Source of the DNA: Bradysia coprophila
Taxonomy: Eukaryota > Arthropoda > Insecta > Diptera > Sciaridae
NCBI RefSeq assembly: GCF_014529535.1
Contig: NW_023503972.1
Coordinates: forward strand, 1,860,001-1,924,000
Length of the DNA: 64,000 nt
Direction of reading: 5' to 3'
Part shown: one piece after another, positions 1 to 10,987 of the stretch
How positions within the stretch are numbered: position 1 is the first letter of the stretch
Layout of the letters: each line of letters opens with the position of its first letter
Made by a program: the position numbers and the translations under genes
The notes under the pieces: generated by a model
The model's input: only the letters and a program-made list of their open reading frames with translations
The model's database searches: none
Told to the model about the DNA's origin: nothing

Positions 1-586
1 TGCGGGAAAACAGAGATAGTAGGAAAATATGCAGTTTTCCTTGCTTTCTGTACTAACTCGATTTTCTGAAAAATTAAATATTTTCGTCTCGTCAATACCT
101 TTTGTTTCACATGTCGCACACCATTTTCGAGCGAAAACATATGCTTCCAGAGATATGCTTGAAATGAAAAACAGGCAAAGCAAAACTAAAACACTGTTCC
201 GGGAACTTGACTCCAAACTGTTTTGGAGCACTCCCGTTGAGTCGAGACAACGTTTTTACGCTAGAAATTTAGATGGACATGCAAAACAGAGGTAAACAAC
301 GTAAAAACATATTTTTTTTTATGTTGGGTCACAAATCAGTCGGCGTATTTGCCTGTTTGCTTGAAAGAGATTGACGGGAAAGCAAGCAAAACAGCGTTTT
401 ACGAATTTTTCTGGCATTTCTCGGGATCTTTTCGCTCAAAAATGGTGTGCGATATGTTAAATGAAGGGGTTTGACGAGACGAAACAAAATATTTAATTTT
501 TGAGAAAATCGGGTTTGTGCAACAGTAGGTATTGGCGAGAAAGCAAGCAAAACTACATATTTTCCTACTTTTCCTGCTTTCCCGCA
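1..586. mobile_element. Foldback (long inverted-repeat) element, left end at or beyond the window edge
   Basis: The first ~150 bases and bases ~436-586 are near reverse complements: the segment starting TGCGGGAAAAC and carrying GTAGGAAAATAT reappears inverted and ends in CCTGCTTTCCCGCA at 586. The inner parts also pair (cacaccattttcgagcgaaaa against ttttcgctcaaaaatggtgtg). No transposase is visible. The short open frames here are products of the palindrome and are not called as genes. Confidence 0.75.
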
Positions 587-783
587 CCTCCAAAAAACTC
601 TCATAGGTAAAGAAAGGAGAGACGACATACACAGCTGCTGTTCACTTTACTACTCTCGTGGCTACAGCGTAACTGCAGAGAGCAAAAGAGAATAAGCAAT
701 CCAATCAAACAACTCAATTTGCCTCTCAAGCGATAGTTTGAGCCAATCAGATGTTTGCATTTACCGTTATTTGCACTTGCCTT

Positions 784-971
784 TACAGTGTTTAAGGAGA
801 GCGATTTTTGACCACTTTGTTTAAACTGGTCTCGGGGTCACACGTCAAAATGAGAGAAATCACATACAAACTGGGCTCAACTCTCAATTTCTTTTTTCAT
901 TGATGAATATTTGACAGCTGACCCCGAAACCAATTAAATTTAACTGGTTTTCGCTCTCCTTAAACACTGTA
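784..971. mobile_element. Mariner-like MITE with TA target duplication
   Basis: Terminal inverted repeats CAGTGTTTAAGGAGAGCGA (786-804) and its complement (951-969) enclose ~145 bp without coding potential. Both ends are flanked by the dinucleotide TA (784-785 and 970-971). TIRs beginning CAGT and a TA duplication are typical of Tc1/mariner-type non-autonomous elements. It lies in the likely last intron of the first zinc-finger gene. Confidence 0.75.
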
Positions 972-1224
972 TAGACTCTCGTTTAATTATGTTCTCAGTT
1001 CAAACTATAATAGGTCAGTTACCGGAGTCTACCTCTATGTCTGTTCCAAGGTGATTTCAGCTGTCAAAACGTCGTCCATAGAAACATAACCAAAAAATTG
1101 TTGTTGCCGAAATGTTCGCAAAAACGTCGCAGTTGCTCTCACTCGTTTTCGGCTTGTCAAAAATCTTTTTTACAGTACGATTCAAATGCAATGACCTGCA
1201 ATGTTACTTTAATATTATTTTCAG

Positions 1225-1425
1225 ACTGGCGAAAGACCGTATGAGTGTCCAATTTGCGGCAAGCACTTCGCACAGCAGTCATCTCTTCGAGGTCATAGAA
1301 ATATTCATTTGAGGCCACCAAAGCCACCGGCAGATCGAACGAAAAGGAAGAGGAAGCAGAAGACAGATAGCTCGATTGGAAACACTACATACCCTACAGT
1401 TACTGTAGAGGCAACAGATGCATAA
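1225..1425 (+). CDS. C2H2 zinc-finger gene, terminal exon only
   Basis: This is the last coding exon of a C2H2 zinc-finger protein. A TTTTCAG acceptor ends at 1224, and the exon reads the linker TGERPYEC, one complete finger (CPIC...H-x3-H with the core [10 protein letters not shown]), a basic tail rich in K/R/P, and a stop at 1423-1425. An AATAAA poly(A) signal follows at 1474-1479. Exon phase, finger and basic tail match the last exon of the next gene (4354-4548), so the two are tandem paralogues. No further exons are recognisable between here and the window start, where two transposons sit. The rest may lie upstream of the window, or the copy may be a fragment. The protein would be nuclear and DNA-binding; the target is unknown. 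Confidence 0.75.
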   Translation, partial: TGERPYECPICGKHFAQQSSLRGHRNIHLRPPKPPADRTKRKRKQKTDSSIGNTTYPTVTVEATDA

Positions 1426-2113
1426 CTCTGTTGAGATAGTTATCTGTAATTTAGCTATTTTATTGATTAGGGAAATAAACTTTTAAACGAATCTATTGTG
1501 TATCTCTTGAAACGTAATATCAGCACGAGCACTTAGCCCTCAGCGACGGATAAAAGGTAATGGATGGAAATTGACAGAAAACCAACTGAATTATACCTAA
1601 AAATGTTAGATACATTTTGGTAAATGTAGTTGACTTTTCGTCAATTTCCCAATAACATGCCCGGAAGGTAATCCCTGAACATCACTGCCCCAACCATTTT
1701 GCCATCCTCAAATGAAATTGTCGATAAAAACGAATCATTTCTTGCCATCCCTACTTCTTTGTATTTTGCCTTGTCTGTTTGCATCACTGGAAGTCGGCAA
1801 ACACCACATTTTGCAAAATAAAAAATTCTGAGCAAGGACGATTATGGTTACTGGTCACGTAACAGGCCGTAACAAAGAATCAATTAAAAATTAACAGAAG
1901 AAACGTTGAAATTAAAAAAAAATTGCGCGAAAATGTTTGAAATATTTGACAGAACGTACTGGCCATGTCTGTCATGTTCTGTCATCCACGAAGTACTCAA
2001 CTCGGATATTTTTGTTGTTTTTGCGTTCGTATTTACAATTTTGCGTCTTGTGCATCTTTTGGTGGCTCTTTTCTTTTGATACCGTCGCTACGATAAGCAG
2101 CTAAGACGAAGCA
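1426..2113. other. Intergenic interval between the two zinc-finger genes
   Basis: Apart from the poly(A) signal of the upstream gene at 1474-1479, nothing convincing is seen. The interval must hold the promoter of the downstream zinc-finger gene, but no TATA box or initiator stands out. The open frame on the minus strand near 1641-1835 has no recognisable motif and is not called. Confidence 0.5.
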
Positions 2114-4548
2114 ATGGTTCTACGAATATCAACCGCATCAATTCGCTACCGCAAAGAATTTAATTCGGCTAACAAACATGGCGATGAGACATTGGAAAAT
2201 TGGTACGATCGGCTGAAAGTCCTAGCGGAATCATGCGACTACGGAACGTATTTGGAGGCATTTGTTCTGAACCAGTTCATCTGCGGTCTGGATGCACTGA
2301 TTCTGGAGTATTTGTATGCGGAACAGAAAGACTTGTCGCTTAACGATGTGTTTGAATTGACGAAGAGTTTCGTGCACAGTAATGAGCTGGTGGATGTGGT
2401 AAGTTTGAGGAAAAGGGCGTCACTGTGACGTGCTATGTGATTAAAGTGGATACTCATATCCAACAAATCAATAGAAACCCGTCTTGGTCAACATAAAACT
2501 GGAAGAGCTGCACGGATCAGACGGTGAACACTTCAACGACAATGCGTACAGTGATAGTGATGATGACGAGCAAGCGACTACGAATGAAGTAAATGATATG
2601 CGACAGAACAGTGCCCAAGCAGAGGAAGATGCAAGAAACGATAGCATTCAGGCGATGGTGCCATTTATGGCGGAAACAGCAATTGAACCGCCCGAAGTCC
2701 CAAGATTGTTCGAGTGCTATTTGTGTCACAAGACCTGGAAAACGGCGGGTAACAGCGGAATATTTATTTAAGAGAGAGTCTCGTTACCGTTGCTCACCTA
2801 ACTTCATCCGACATTGTAGGCAATTTAACTTATCACTTCACCTGCTACCACACAACTGGAAAAACATCGAAATGCAATCTGTGCGGAAAATGGATTAAAG
2901 ACGCCAGCAACATGGTTCGTCACTTGAATTCGCACTTCAAAACGAAACAGTTTCGGTGTAGCATGTGCGACTCGGAATTCGCTCGGTACACGTCGTTGAA
3001 AAAGCATTTACAGAGCCACAGCGAACCGAACGCAAAGGAGTTCAAGTGCTCGAAGTGTTCGAAAGTATTTATTACGAGGATACACTTCAAGGCACATTTG
3101 AAAGACCATGTAAGTGGCTTGGTTGTCGTTTATTCGTTTCCGGTAGTGCAATAGTTTTCCATCCACAGAAACGACCCGAAGTCAGTTTGAGTCAAAATTT
3201 GGACAATTTGATTAAGAAGAAGAAAGCCAAAGCAAAATCGGCTGCGCAAGGAAGCCACCAATGTCCCATTTGTTCGACTTTGTTTGTCAAAGAAAGTAAG
3301 TCCCTGCCCGAGGTCACTTTTACTGCTTTGAATAATTCGGGAAGTTGAAACTTTCCACGAACAGACCACTCGATTTAGATTGGTCTGGCTGCATCGTTCA
3401 GATTTGACAATTCTATCGTGCATTTGCTTACAGAGTTCCCCAACCATTTGTGGGCTTATTGTCAAATCCAAGCGATGTGACGATCAGTCTGAGGTCATAA
3501 AATCGACCGGTCAATCGATTGCTAACTCAATATCATTTCCTGTATCCCAACAGCCGAGCTAAATGTCCACATGAAAGTGCACACCGAAACCGAATGGCTT
3601 TGCCACCTCTGCGGCAAAAAACTGATGAACAAACGGAATTTGATCCATCACTATCGGGTCCATAGTGATGAGAAGCCGTTTGCGTGCGACGAATGCGGTC
3701 GCACTTTTGCGTCCAAGGAGAAATGGAAGCTGCATGCGAAGGGTCATAGTGGCATTCGACCGCACAGTTGTACGCATTGCGACAAGTCATTCATCCAGAA
3801 AGGTCATCTGGTCAAACACATGAAAGTACACGTGAGTAGAGCAGAGCGAATGCGAAATTTTGCATTCGGAAAACAGCAACGGGACACCAGCCTGAAGTGG
3901 CTGCAAAAGTAATTGCACGATTCGTAAAGGGAAAATTTCCCTGAGGATTTTTCAACAACTTTTGCAGCTGCATCAAAAGACACAACTGGACACTCTTACT
4001 GACGACATTTTTTCGCATTCTCAGTTTCCCGATGAGCGCAGATTCAAGTGCGACCAATGCAGCAAGGACTTTAGTAAGGAAGAACGATTGGAGAAACATT
4101 TGCTTAAACATGCCGGATTAAAGCCGGTGCGATGCAATTACTGTGAAAAGAGGTTCAGGTCGAATAACCACCGGATTGAACATGAAAGAACGCACGTAAG
4201 TTATATAGTAGCTGATGGTGTATGGCATTGTTTTAGAAGAGAGTTGAGCTCCTCAAGCTCCCTGAATATGTTTTTCAATTGCTTAACTGCTCGCAACTTC
4301 GTCTTTTCTTGTTCGAGATAAATTTCCAAATTTCGATTTTCTTCGACTTTCAGACCGGCGAAAAACCGTACCGTTGCCCAATTTGCGACAAATGTTTCGG
4401 ACAACGAGCCACTCTAAGGGGTCATGTGAAAATTCATTCGAAGCCACCAAAACCGAAATCAGATCGTCCAAAAAAACGAAGAAAACCGAAGGTGGATAAC
4501 ACCATTGGATACAGTATAGTAGAGGCTACAGCTGCATATCTGGGTTAA
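2114..4548 (+). CDS. Eleven-finger C2H2 zinc-finger protein with N-terminal gag-like domain (7 exons, 539 aa)
   Basis: Predicted exons are 2114-2398, 2475-2748, 2820-3109, 3169-3295, 3554-3831, 4025-4195 and 4354-4548. All junctions are GT-AG, phases agree throughout, and the summed CDS is 1620 nt. Exon 1 (residues 1-95) resembles the gag domain of Ty3/gypsy-type retroelements: [20 protein letters not shown], then [19 protein letters not shown] and [11 protein letters not shown]. An acidic linker follows (SDSDDDE). Then come eleven C2H2 fingers: finger 1 (CYLC) is split across exons 2/3, fingers 2-4 are in exon 3, finger 5 (CPIC) is split across exons 4/5, fingers 6-8 in exon 5, 9-10 in exon 6, and 11 plus a basic tail in exon 7. 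A nuclear DNA-binding factor is likely, with the gag-like part possibly a multimerisation module, as SCAN is in vertebrates (inference). Whether exon 1 is spliced to the rest as drawn is the main uncertainty. Confidence 0.8.
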
Positions 4549-5737
4549 AATATTGTCGTGTGTATAATTTGTATAATTAACTTTCGATCTTTTACGGTCC
4601 AAAGATGATAAATATTTGAAAGTAAAATTTGAGGCAAATTATTTCGCGGGCTCTGCTTACCTATCAATTAATGATTGAATATATAATTGCTAACATTATG
4701 ACTAGACACCTCTTGGCCACCAACAATCCAAACGGTCATGGTATCGCTTTTATGACAAATATCGAAGATGCAATTAGAGTGTTGCAGTTGACACAGCTTT
4801 CGAACACTTGACGCTGCGAGTACAAATTGTGTTATAACGTACTGGAGCACTGTATGCGATACATTTGATCGAAACGTTGTCAAGGACCTTGAACTTTTCA
4901 ATGCTGCATCTTCATGGAGACCAATTGGTCCATGGTCGCGGCGATGAAAAAATGGGAGGCTGGAATATGGGCAAAGAAAAAAGGATATTTTTGGATTCAT
5001 TTTAAAGAATGAACTCAACTGACAAATGGTTCGTCTCAACTGTCGTATTTATATTGAAACTTTAATGAGTTTTCCATAGCCGTAAGTTATTTATTGGCAA
5101 ACAGTTAATTCGCCATTTTCAAACTTATTGAAAAATTCAAAATTTTGCCTGGATATCGCATCTGCTGACTTTTTTTTGGTTAACTTTACTCGGTCGTGTG
5201 GGAATTCAATTCAATTGAAACATTCGCAAAATTCTGAAGAGTAAATAACTGACAAACTAAATAAACAACGGATTGACGCAAAGTAACGAAATTTTTTAGA
5301 TGAAGTACATTAACTTAGTTATTCATACTCCACAACCTGAAACAAATGCAGGTGTTCTTTCAAGGATAATTCTACTTTATTGATTGAGGTGGCTGCAATA
5401 ATATAAGATCGACGAAATTGATTCGCTACAATATCAAAAAGATTTTGCAAAATTTTCATCTAATTATTGACTCAACTCGTTCGGATTGTAGTGGAATAGT
5501 ACATTCGATTGTTTGTACTTCTCACACGCTAAAAAAGACTATTAGTCCTAAGGTACCAAATGTACTATTACGTCGTCAATCAAAGTCAATCAATGTTTCG
5601 CAAATGTTAACTCAATTCTTCATAACAAATGAAATCCGAAATTGTTTCAATAAAGTAAATAAAGTTGTCATAACTGGGAACGAAAAGTAACGTGACTACA
5701 TAACTGGACACGAAAAGTGCAATGAAATTAGATAAGT

Positions 5738-5906
5738 AGGTATGGCCAGTCCATACAAGTCGGAGCACATACGGATTTGCATGGCGTCACCTCAAACGAA
5801 CTCATTTCTAGTGGAAATTTGCACTAGAAATGAGTTCGTTTGAGGTGGCGCCATGCAAATCCGTATGTGCTCCGGCTAGAACAAATTTGAACGTTTGGCC
5901 ATACCT
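5738..5906. repeat. Near-perfect hairpin (foldback) element
   Basis: The arm beginning AGGTATGGCC and passing through gcacatacggatttgcatgg and aacgaactcatttctagtg is followed after only a few bases by its reverse complement, ending GGCCATACCT at 5906. The centre is near 5821. No coding content. Confidence 0.8.
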
Positions 5907-6505
5907 ATCAATTTACTTTCATTGGAAAAGTGACGTGACTGGAAACGAAAAGTGTAAAAAAGGGAGAGAAATAGTGAGAGAAAAAGTTGTTGTTTTGGCG
6001 CTCAATCTGGTAAGAGAATGTAACGTTTTTGGTCCGCCTGAATTTCCATCAAAGTCCTTCATTCGATCATGTATTTATTGGAACTTGTGATGCACTGTAG
6101 AGGGCGTGATTAAAAAAAAAGTATGAGCAAAGATCACGAGTTGTCATGTCTCTCATTTTTCCATTATATTTTTGGCGTATCGTGATCCTTGCTAAATGGT
6201 GCATCATTAAAAACGGGACCAAATTCTTATTTATTCTACTAAATTAGAGCATTCACCCTTTGGAGATGGAGAAGATGCAACAACTACAATCATCATGATT
6301 ACTGTTATCATTAATTATTTTTCCATGCAAACATGCGCCTATTTCAGGTAAAACAGCAAACATGCACAAACTGATCAAACAGCCAATTTAAAGTCAACTT
6401 TTCGAAATAATATTGAAATCTAAATGTTACACAATGTACTGTCCATTGCAGAGAAACGTACATTATGTCAAGGTTCTGAAAGAACCTTGCATTATGTGTC
6501 TTGGG

Positions 6506-6751
6506 GGTGTTAGGGAATCTCGCGCCGCGTCATTCACAATAACTCACAAAGTGACATCTTCCTTATACAAAATGTGTCAAAATGTGAATTATTGTGAATG
6601 ACGCGGCGCGAGATTCCTAGCAGCCGTCTTGGGCTGCTAGGAATTTCGCGCCGCGTCATTCACAATATTTGCCAAAATGACACATTTTGTATAAGGAAAA
6701 TGTCACTTTGTGAATCATTGTGAATGAGGCGGCGCCAAATTCCTCAACACC
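6506..6751. repeat. Double hairpin inside a larger palindrome
   Basis: Two adjacent hairpins share the same stem sequence (ATTCCTAGCAGCC...GGCTGCTAGGAAT joins them near 6613-6643). Each hairpin carries CGCGCCGCGTCATTCACAAT and its complement, and the outermost GGTGTTAGG... pairs with ...CCTCAACACC. The unit is therefore palindromic at two scales. No coding content. Confidence 0.8.
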
Positions 6752-7230
6752 AAATAAAAGTGCTTACGCTTGCTTATACGGGTGCTTTTAAATGCTTTTC
6801 TAGACATAAGATGTGACCATAGGCCGAGTGTGGCAAAACACATCGTAACTTCTTTTGACACCGAGTTGTATACAGCGTTTTTCGTGTTTTTTTAGAACGT
6901 TAACTCCCAATACCTTCCTTTTATTCTAGACTGGAGAAATCAGTAGCAACCAAACGACCGCTTCCGAATTAGGATAGCAGTTGTTAAGTTGATAACATTG
7001 GAAAATCATGCACCACCGTTCGTCCATTCGCCAATTATTTCCCCATTATTCGCCTTCATTCTCCACCTTTATTCGCCTAACACTGTCACACCATTCGGTC
7101 GTGTTGTTTCCCCCTCGGTTGATACCATTTTTCTACTAGCTATCTCTAATAAAAAAGTCATATCTATCACAGCACAAGACACCAGACTGTCAAGCCGAAA
7201 ATTTGTCGGATGTACTGAACCACAGCACTG

Positions 7231-7446
7231 CTTCTAGCACGACAGAGTAAAGTTAACCAGGCAGGAGCGCTTGTTTGACTAGGGACCTGAATAATCTAGT
7301 AGCCCTTGATATTTTGCGAATAAAATTTTTCAATTTATGTCAGTGTTCATTTGAGTTCATTTTCATCCCATGTATTAGGTCCCTTATTTGACGTTTCGAA
7401 AATGAACCGCTCCTGCCTGGTTTATTTTACTCTGCCGTGCTTCTAG
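7231..7446. mobile_element. Short TIR element with 7-bp target duplication
   Basis: CTTCTAG at 7231-7237 is repeated directly at 7440-7446. Between them an element opens CACGACAGAGTAAAGTTAAC and closes with the near complement ending TTTACTCTGCCGTG; its inner ACCAGGCAGGAGCG also pairs with CGCTCCTGCCTGGT. It is non-autonomous with no ORF. The family is not recognised. Confidence 0.75.
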
Positions 7447-7708
7447 CTCTTATCATTAAAGCCTTCAAATTTGACATATGTCAATTCAGTGTTCATGCTA
7501 GGAGCAATGCTGTGACTGGACTCACTGGAAATCAAATTTTGGCCCTGGCAACAAGAGAGTAAATTGTAGAGTTTCAAGGAATCAGTTACTTGGAAGTTTG
7601 GGACTTAAGGTGTGCAAATTGGCGTAACCAAATTTTGACACCTATCGCCTCGGAATTAAAAAAACAGATTGTCCTCAACATCAAAATATTTCTTTATTGC
7701 TGTGCCAA

Positions 7709-8760
7709 GAAGATGCGGGAAAAGGCAATAAGAACGCATAAGATTCTATTCAGTACAATTAGGCCGTGTGTCACCGCACATTCTTTAAAAGAATTAAAAA
7801 ATTCTCAAATAAGTTGACATTTTTAGTCCGAACATTTCTGACAACAAACTTGATCCTGGGAGCGATCCTGAAGACATGGACCTAATCTTTTTGGGATGAA
7901 CGGCGTACTTTCGTTCACTTTAGCTTTCCAAGCCCTCTCAAGAAATATCACTAAATAACTAAAGAAATCCAACATTACATCTACATTACACATTACATTA
8001 AACATTGCACGCACATTACATTACATTACATTGTAATGTAATGTAGCGTTACAAACTGCATCTTTAATTTCTGAAGCCAATCGGCGAGATAAAATTTTTT
8101 GGTTTGCGAACTTTTAAAGTACTCACAAAAGTTCACCAAAGTGCGCTGCTGAACCCAGAAAAAGTTGGGTATTAGTAGCTAGATTCGCTCACTGAACCTT
8201 GCAATATTACGTAATATTACGTAGGACTTATTGAAACACGTGGTTTCTTAGTATCACATTTAGATTTATGGAATTATTCTAGCGATTTAAAATTAGATTT
8301 TAGTGGGTTCAATAGCCTACTGTGATGAACTTTTGCATGTTCCCCACAAATACGCAAAGCGCAAGGTATATATTGCCTAAAGACCTTGGAAGTGGAAGTC
8401 TGGCTTTCAGTTAAAATTAGTGTGGTGAACTTGTAGCACAATGTTGTGTGTATTCGATTTTTGTTAGCGATCAACTGAAATGCTATTATATTGTCAATTT
8501 GTTTTTGTTTGGCAAAGTCCAAGTCACAAATTGTGTGTCGTATTCGTATTTTGCAGTATTAACTCGGCGAGGATTAGTTTGTTGAAAATTGGAAAATTTG
8601 GCGTGTAGGCTTACATTAAGTTTGTTGTCAGAAATGTTCGGACTAAAAATGTCAACTTATTTGAGAATTTTTTAATTCTTTTAAAGAATGTGCGGTGACA
8701 CACGGCCTAATTGTACTGAATAGAATCTTATGCGTTCTTATTGCCTTTTCCCGCATCTTC
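7709..8760. mobile_element. ~1.05 kb non-autonomous element with ~140-bp terminal inverted repeats
   Basis: Bases 7709-7851 (GAAGATGCGGGAAAAGGC ... CTGACAACAAACT) reappear almost unchanged as reverse complement at 8618-8760. The interior has no transposase. It contains an ATTAC-type simple repeat at about 7975-8046 and short palindromes. The long, nearly identical arms suggest a fairly recent insertion. No convincing target duplication was identified. Confidence 0.8.
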
Positions 8761-8842
8761 CAACTACAAACAACAAATGCCTACTATTATAATTTGTTTA
8801 ATATCTGAAAGTACTACCAACTTTATCAGTTCTTTGTGACTT

Positions 8843-9055
8843 AAGTATAGTTTCCACTTAAAAAGAGCATTCCGTTTAGCCTCCGTCTACATGACAGTTG
8901 TAAAATGGAACAAAGGAACTGTCACGTAAACGGAGTAAAAAATTGAAATAAATTCAATTTCCACTCCGTTTGCGTGACAGTTCTTTTGTTCTATTTTACA
9001 ACTGTCATGTAGACGGAGGCTAAACGGAGTGCTCTTTTTAAGTGGAAACTATACT
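8843..9055. mobile_element. Foldback MITE with ~90-bp arms
   Basis: The left arm (AGTATAGTTTCCACTTAAAAA..., with CTCCGTCTACATGACAGTTG) is mirrored by the right arm ending TTTTTAAGTGGAAACTATACTT. The stem motif with CGGAG and AAGTGGAAA recurs in the small inverted repeat near 60613-60703, so the two look related. It lies 230 bp beyond the 3' end of the ionotropic receptor gene. Confidence 0.75.
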
Positions 9056-9286
9056 TTAAACGCTGCATAAATAATGACGTTGAACGTTTTTCATTTGTAA
9101 CCTCTGCAATTTTGCTGCCAATTTCTTTAATGAATCTTAGACCAATATCACCAAACACACAATACGTTTCAGTGGCGACAGGAATTTTTGGGAGAGCACT
9201 TCTAATTTTTCGGCACTTTTGCCAATTTGTGTGGGAGAACAATAAATTTGATTGGATAACACCTGCAAGATTTCTGACCCTACTTT

Positions 9287-10987
9287 TTATCTTCGCCACT
9301 CTCTTATCTTAAACGGTAAATGTGGTTTGGCTCTAGTCCACATAATTTCAGTTAGAAGTACAAAAATGCTGGCAATCCAGCCGTAAACAATAAAAATTGG
9401 AAAATTGATTTCTACAACGTCGACAGCTTGTAGATATTCTAATCTGTTGCGGTTGCGGTCTACAATAATCTTTTCTCTTCTAGCAAAAGATTCCTTTAAC
9501 CATTGGTAAAACAATCCTGAACTGTGCGTCCAGTGAATAATTTCGTTCAATCTTCCGAAAAATGTAATCGAGTCTGATACTGGAAACACCGACATTCTGC
9601 TTGTGACTGTGATACCGGTATCGTAGAAACCTCCTATGCCCAATTGTCTTTGAATCCTAGTGAGCAGATCGAACTCACCCGTCACGTATGATGTTGAAGC
9701 ACTAAAAGAGAACATTTGATTGATGAAACTTTCAATGTCAAGTGCAATAATTTTATTGCTCCAATCTTGAGTTGATCGAGAAGTTACCGCTTCAGTAACT
9801 ATGTCTATCCACCCTGGTGGAACGGTGATAGTTAATGGTGATTTGTAAATATCAGAAAGCGTCTTAAGCTGAGTCTGCAGAAATGGTCTTGTGATGTAAC
9901 TTTGCAAATTTGAAAGGTATCCGTTCACAAGAACAAATCCTACGAACGTTAGTGGTCCGATAAAAAGTGCTTCAGCACGATAGAGCCGTTGATATTTTAT
10001 ATTACTGTTGTCATTGATAAGAAGGTTCACAACGTCCACTAAAGTTTGGAAAAATAAAATCTGTTTCCGCTTAATGTAGCGACAAACACTTAACAGTGAG
10101 ACAACTGCAGCCATTGCTCCTGCAGAATAAGCGAAAATTAGATTAGTCGTTAACATCTGAAGATAAGAGTAAAAGCCGGAATATGGCTCGGCTTCGGGAA
10201 CAATAATATTCACGTGTTGCAACATGACCGGGTACATTGTAAACTTCGATGATTTCATGGTGAGTGAAGTAAGTCTAGGAACAATGTCAAATCCATTTTG
10301 CATGTACTCCAGAGGGGTTTTGTAATTAGTTCTTACTATTTGAATTGTCGCATTCATGACTTGAAACACTGAAAGCCAAAATCGTTCGTAAAAGGTACTA
10401 GTAAAGGGCGCCACTTGGAATTTGTGTTGATGAAAGTTGAAATTGTCACTTGGAAACAATCCATGGCAAGTGTCTCTGCGTGTCACGTTTATCACTTCGA
10501 ATTTCTCAAACAAATGAAAGGCGAAAATGTTCAACGAATGTCGAACCTTTGAGTGGGTTACAGCAAATACGTAAGGAAACGATTGCTCTCTGAACCATAG
10601 AAAATGGAAGCGTAAATCGTCCTTCGACATGAAACTTTGAAAGAATATTCCAATTTTCATATTCATGTCCAGTCCTTGTATGTTCTTCACGTCTTTCAGC
10701 AAATTGAAGTTTCTGTCGAAATTTGAACTCCCCGGAACGAGAATCACAAAGGTATTCTTACTCGTTATTTCCTCTAGGCTTTTCAAGACTGCGTTGCTTT
10801 TGTTAGCATTTTCGAAAGTGAATAAACTTCTCGGTTGATTTCCGTTTATCACAAACTGATTGATATCTGCTGACGAGTGCACCAGAAACACATTGTGATC
10901 AAAGTTGAAGCAATTGTTTAAATCCTCAATAAGTCTGGCTTCTTGAGAAATGAGACTGAGGACGTTGAGGACTTCTTGAATTTTCAT
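9287..10987 (-). CDS. Divergent ionotropic receptor (IR), single exon, 566 aa
   Basis: The protein has the layout of insect ionotropic chemoreceptors (iGluR-related ligand-gated cation channels of sensory dendrites). A weakly conserved N-terminal region and ligand-binding lobe S1 (about 200-270) precede TM1 at about 281-303 (LIFAYSAGAMAAVVSLLSVC), a pore region, TM2 at about 340-358 (FIGPLTFVGFVLVNGYL), lobe S2 (~375-500) and TM3 at ~528-550 (INFPIFIVYGWIASIFVLL). A short basic tail follows. Single-exon structure is common in the divergent IR clades of Diptera. The N-terminus shows no clear signal peptide, so an upstream exon or start may be missed. Ligand-binding glutamate-receptor residues are not obviously kept, as is usual for divergent IRs. 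The ligand cannot be inferred. There are no frameshifts. Confidence 0.8.
   Translation of the reverse strand: MKIQEVLNVLSLISQEARLIEDLNNCFNFDHNVFLVHSSADINQFVINGNQPRSLFTFENANKSNAVLKSLEEITSKNTFVILVPGSSNFDRNFNLLKDVKNIQGLDMNMKIGIFFQSFMSKDDLRFHFLWFREQSFPYVFAVTHSKVRHSLNIFAFHLFEKFEVINVTRRDTCHGLFPSDNFNFHQHKFQVAPFTSTFYERFWLSVFQVMNATIQIVRTNYKTPLEYMQNGFDIVPRLTSLTMKSSKFTMYPVMLQHVNIIVPEAEPYSGFYSYLQMLTTNLIFAYSAGAMAAVVSLLSVCRYIKRKQILFFQTLVDVVNLLINDNSNIKYQRLYRAEALFIGPLTFVGFVLVNGYLSNLQSYITRPFLQTQLKTLSDIYKSPLTITVPPGWIDIVTEAVTSRSTQDWSNKIIALDIESFINQMFSFSASTSYVTGEFDLLTRIQRQLGIGGFYDTGITVTSRMSVFPVSDSITFFGRLNEIIHWTHSSGLFYQWLKESFARREKIIVDRNRNRLEYLQAVDVVEINFPIFIVYGWIASIFVLLTEIMWTRAKPHLPFKIREWRR

Larger units (their letters stand above)
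4549..9286. other. Gene-free interval with many hairpin elements
   Basis: Nearly 4.7 kb without a supportable gene. It contains separately listed inverted-repeat elements (5738-5906, 6506-6751, 7238-7439, 7709-8760, 8843-9055) and a smaller hairpin around 6088-6208 (gtgatgcac against gtgcatca). The open frames here are short and lack motifs or codon structure. Nothing recognisable is seen between about 4610 and 5690. Confidence 0.55.

Noticed and set aside
5830..6090. 86-codon frame across the hairpin at 5.8 kb
   Set aside because: It starts within an arm of a palindrome and has no features of a gene.
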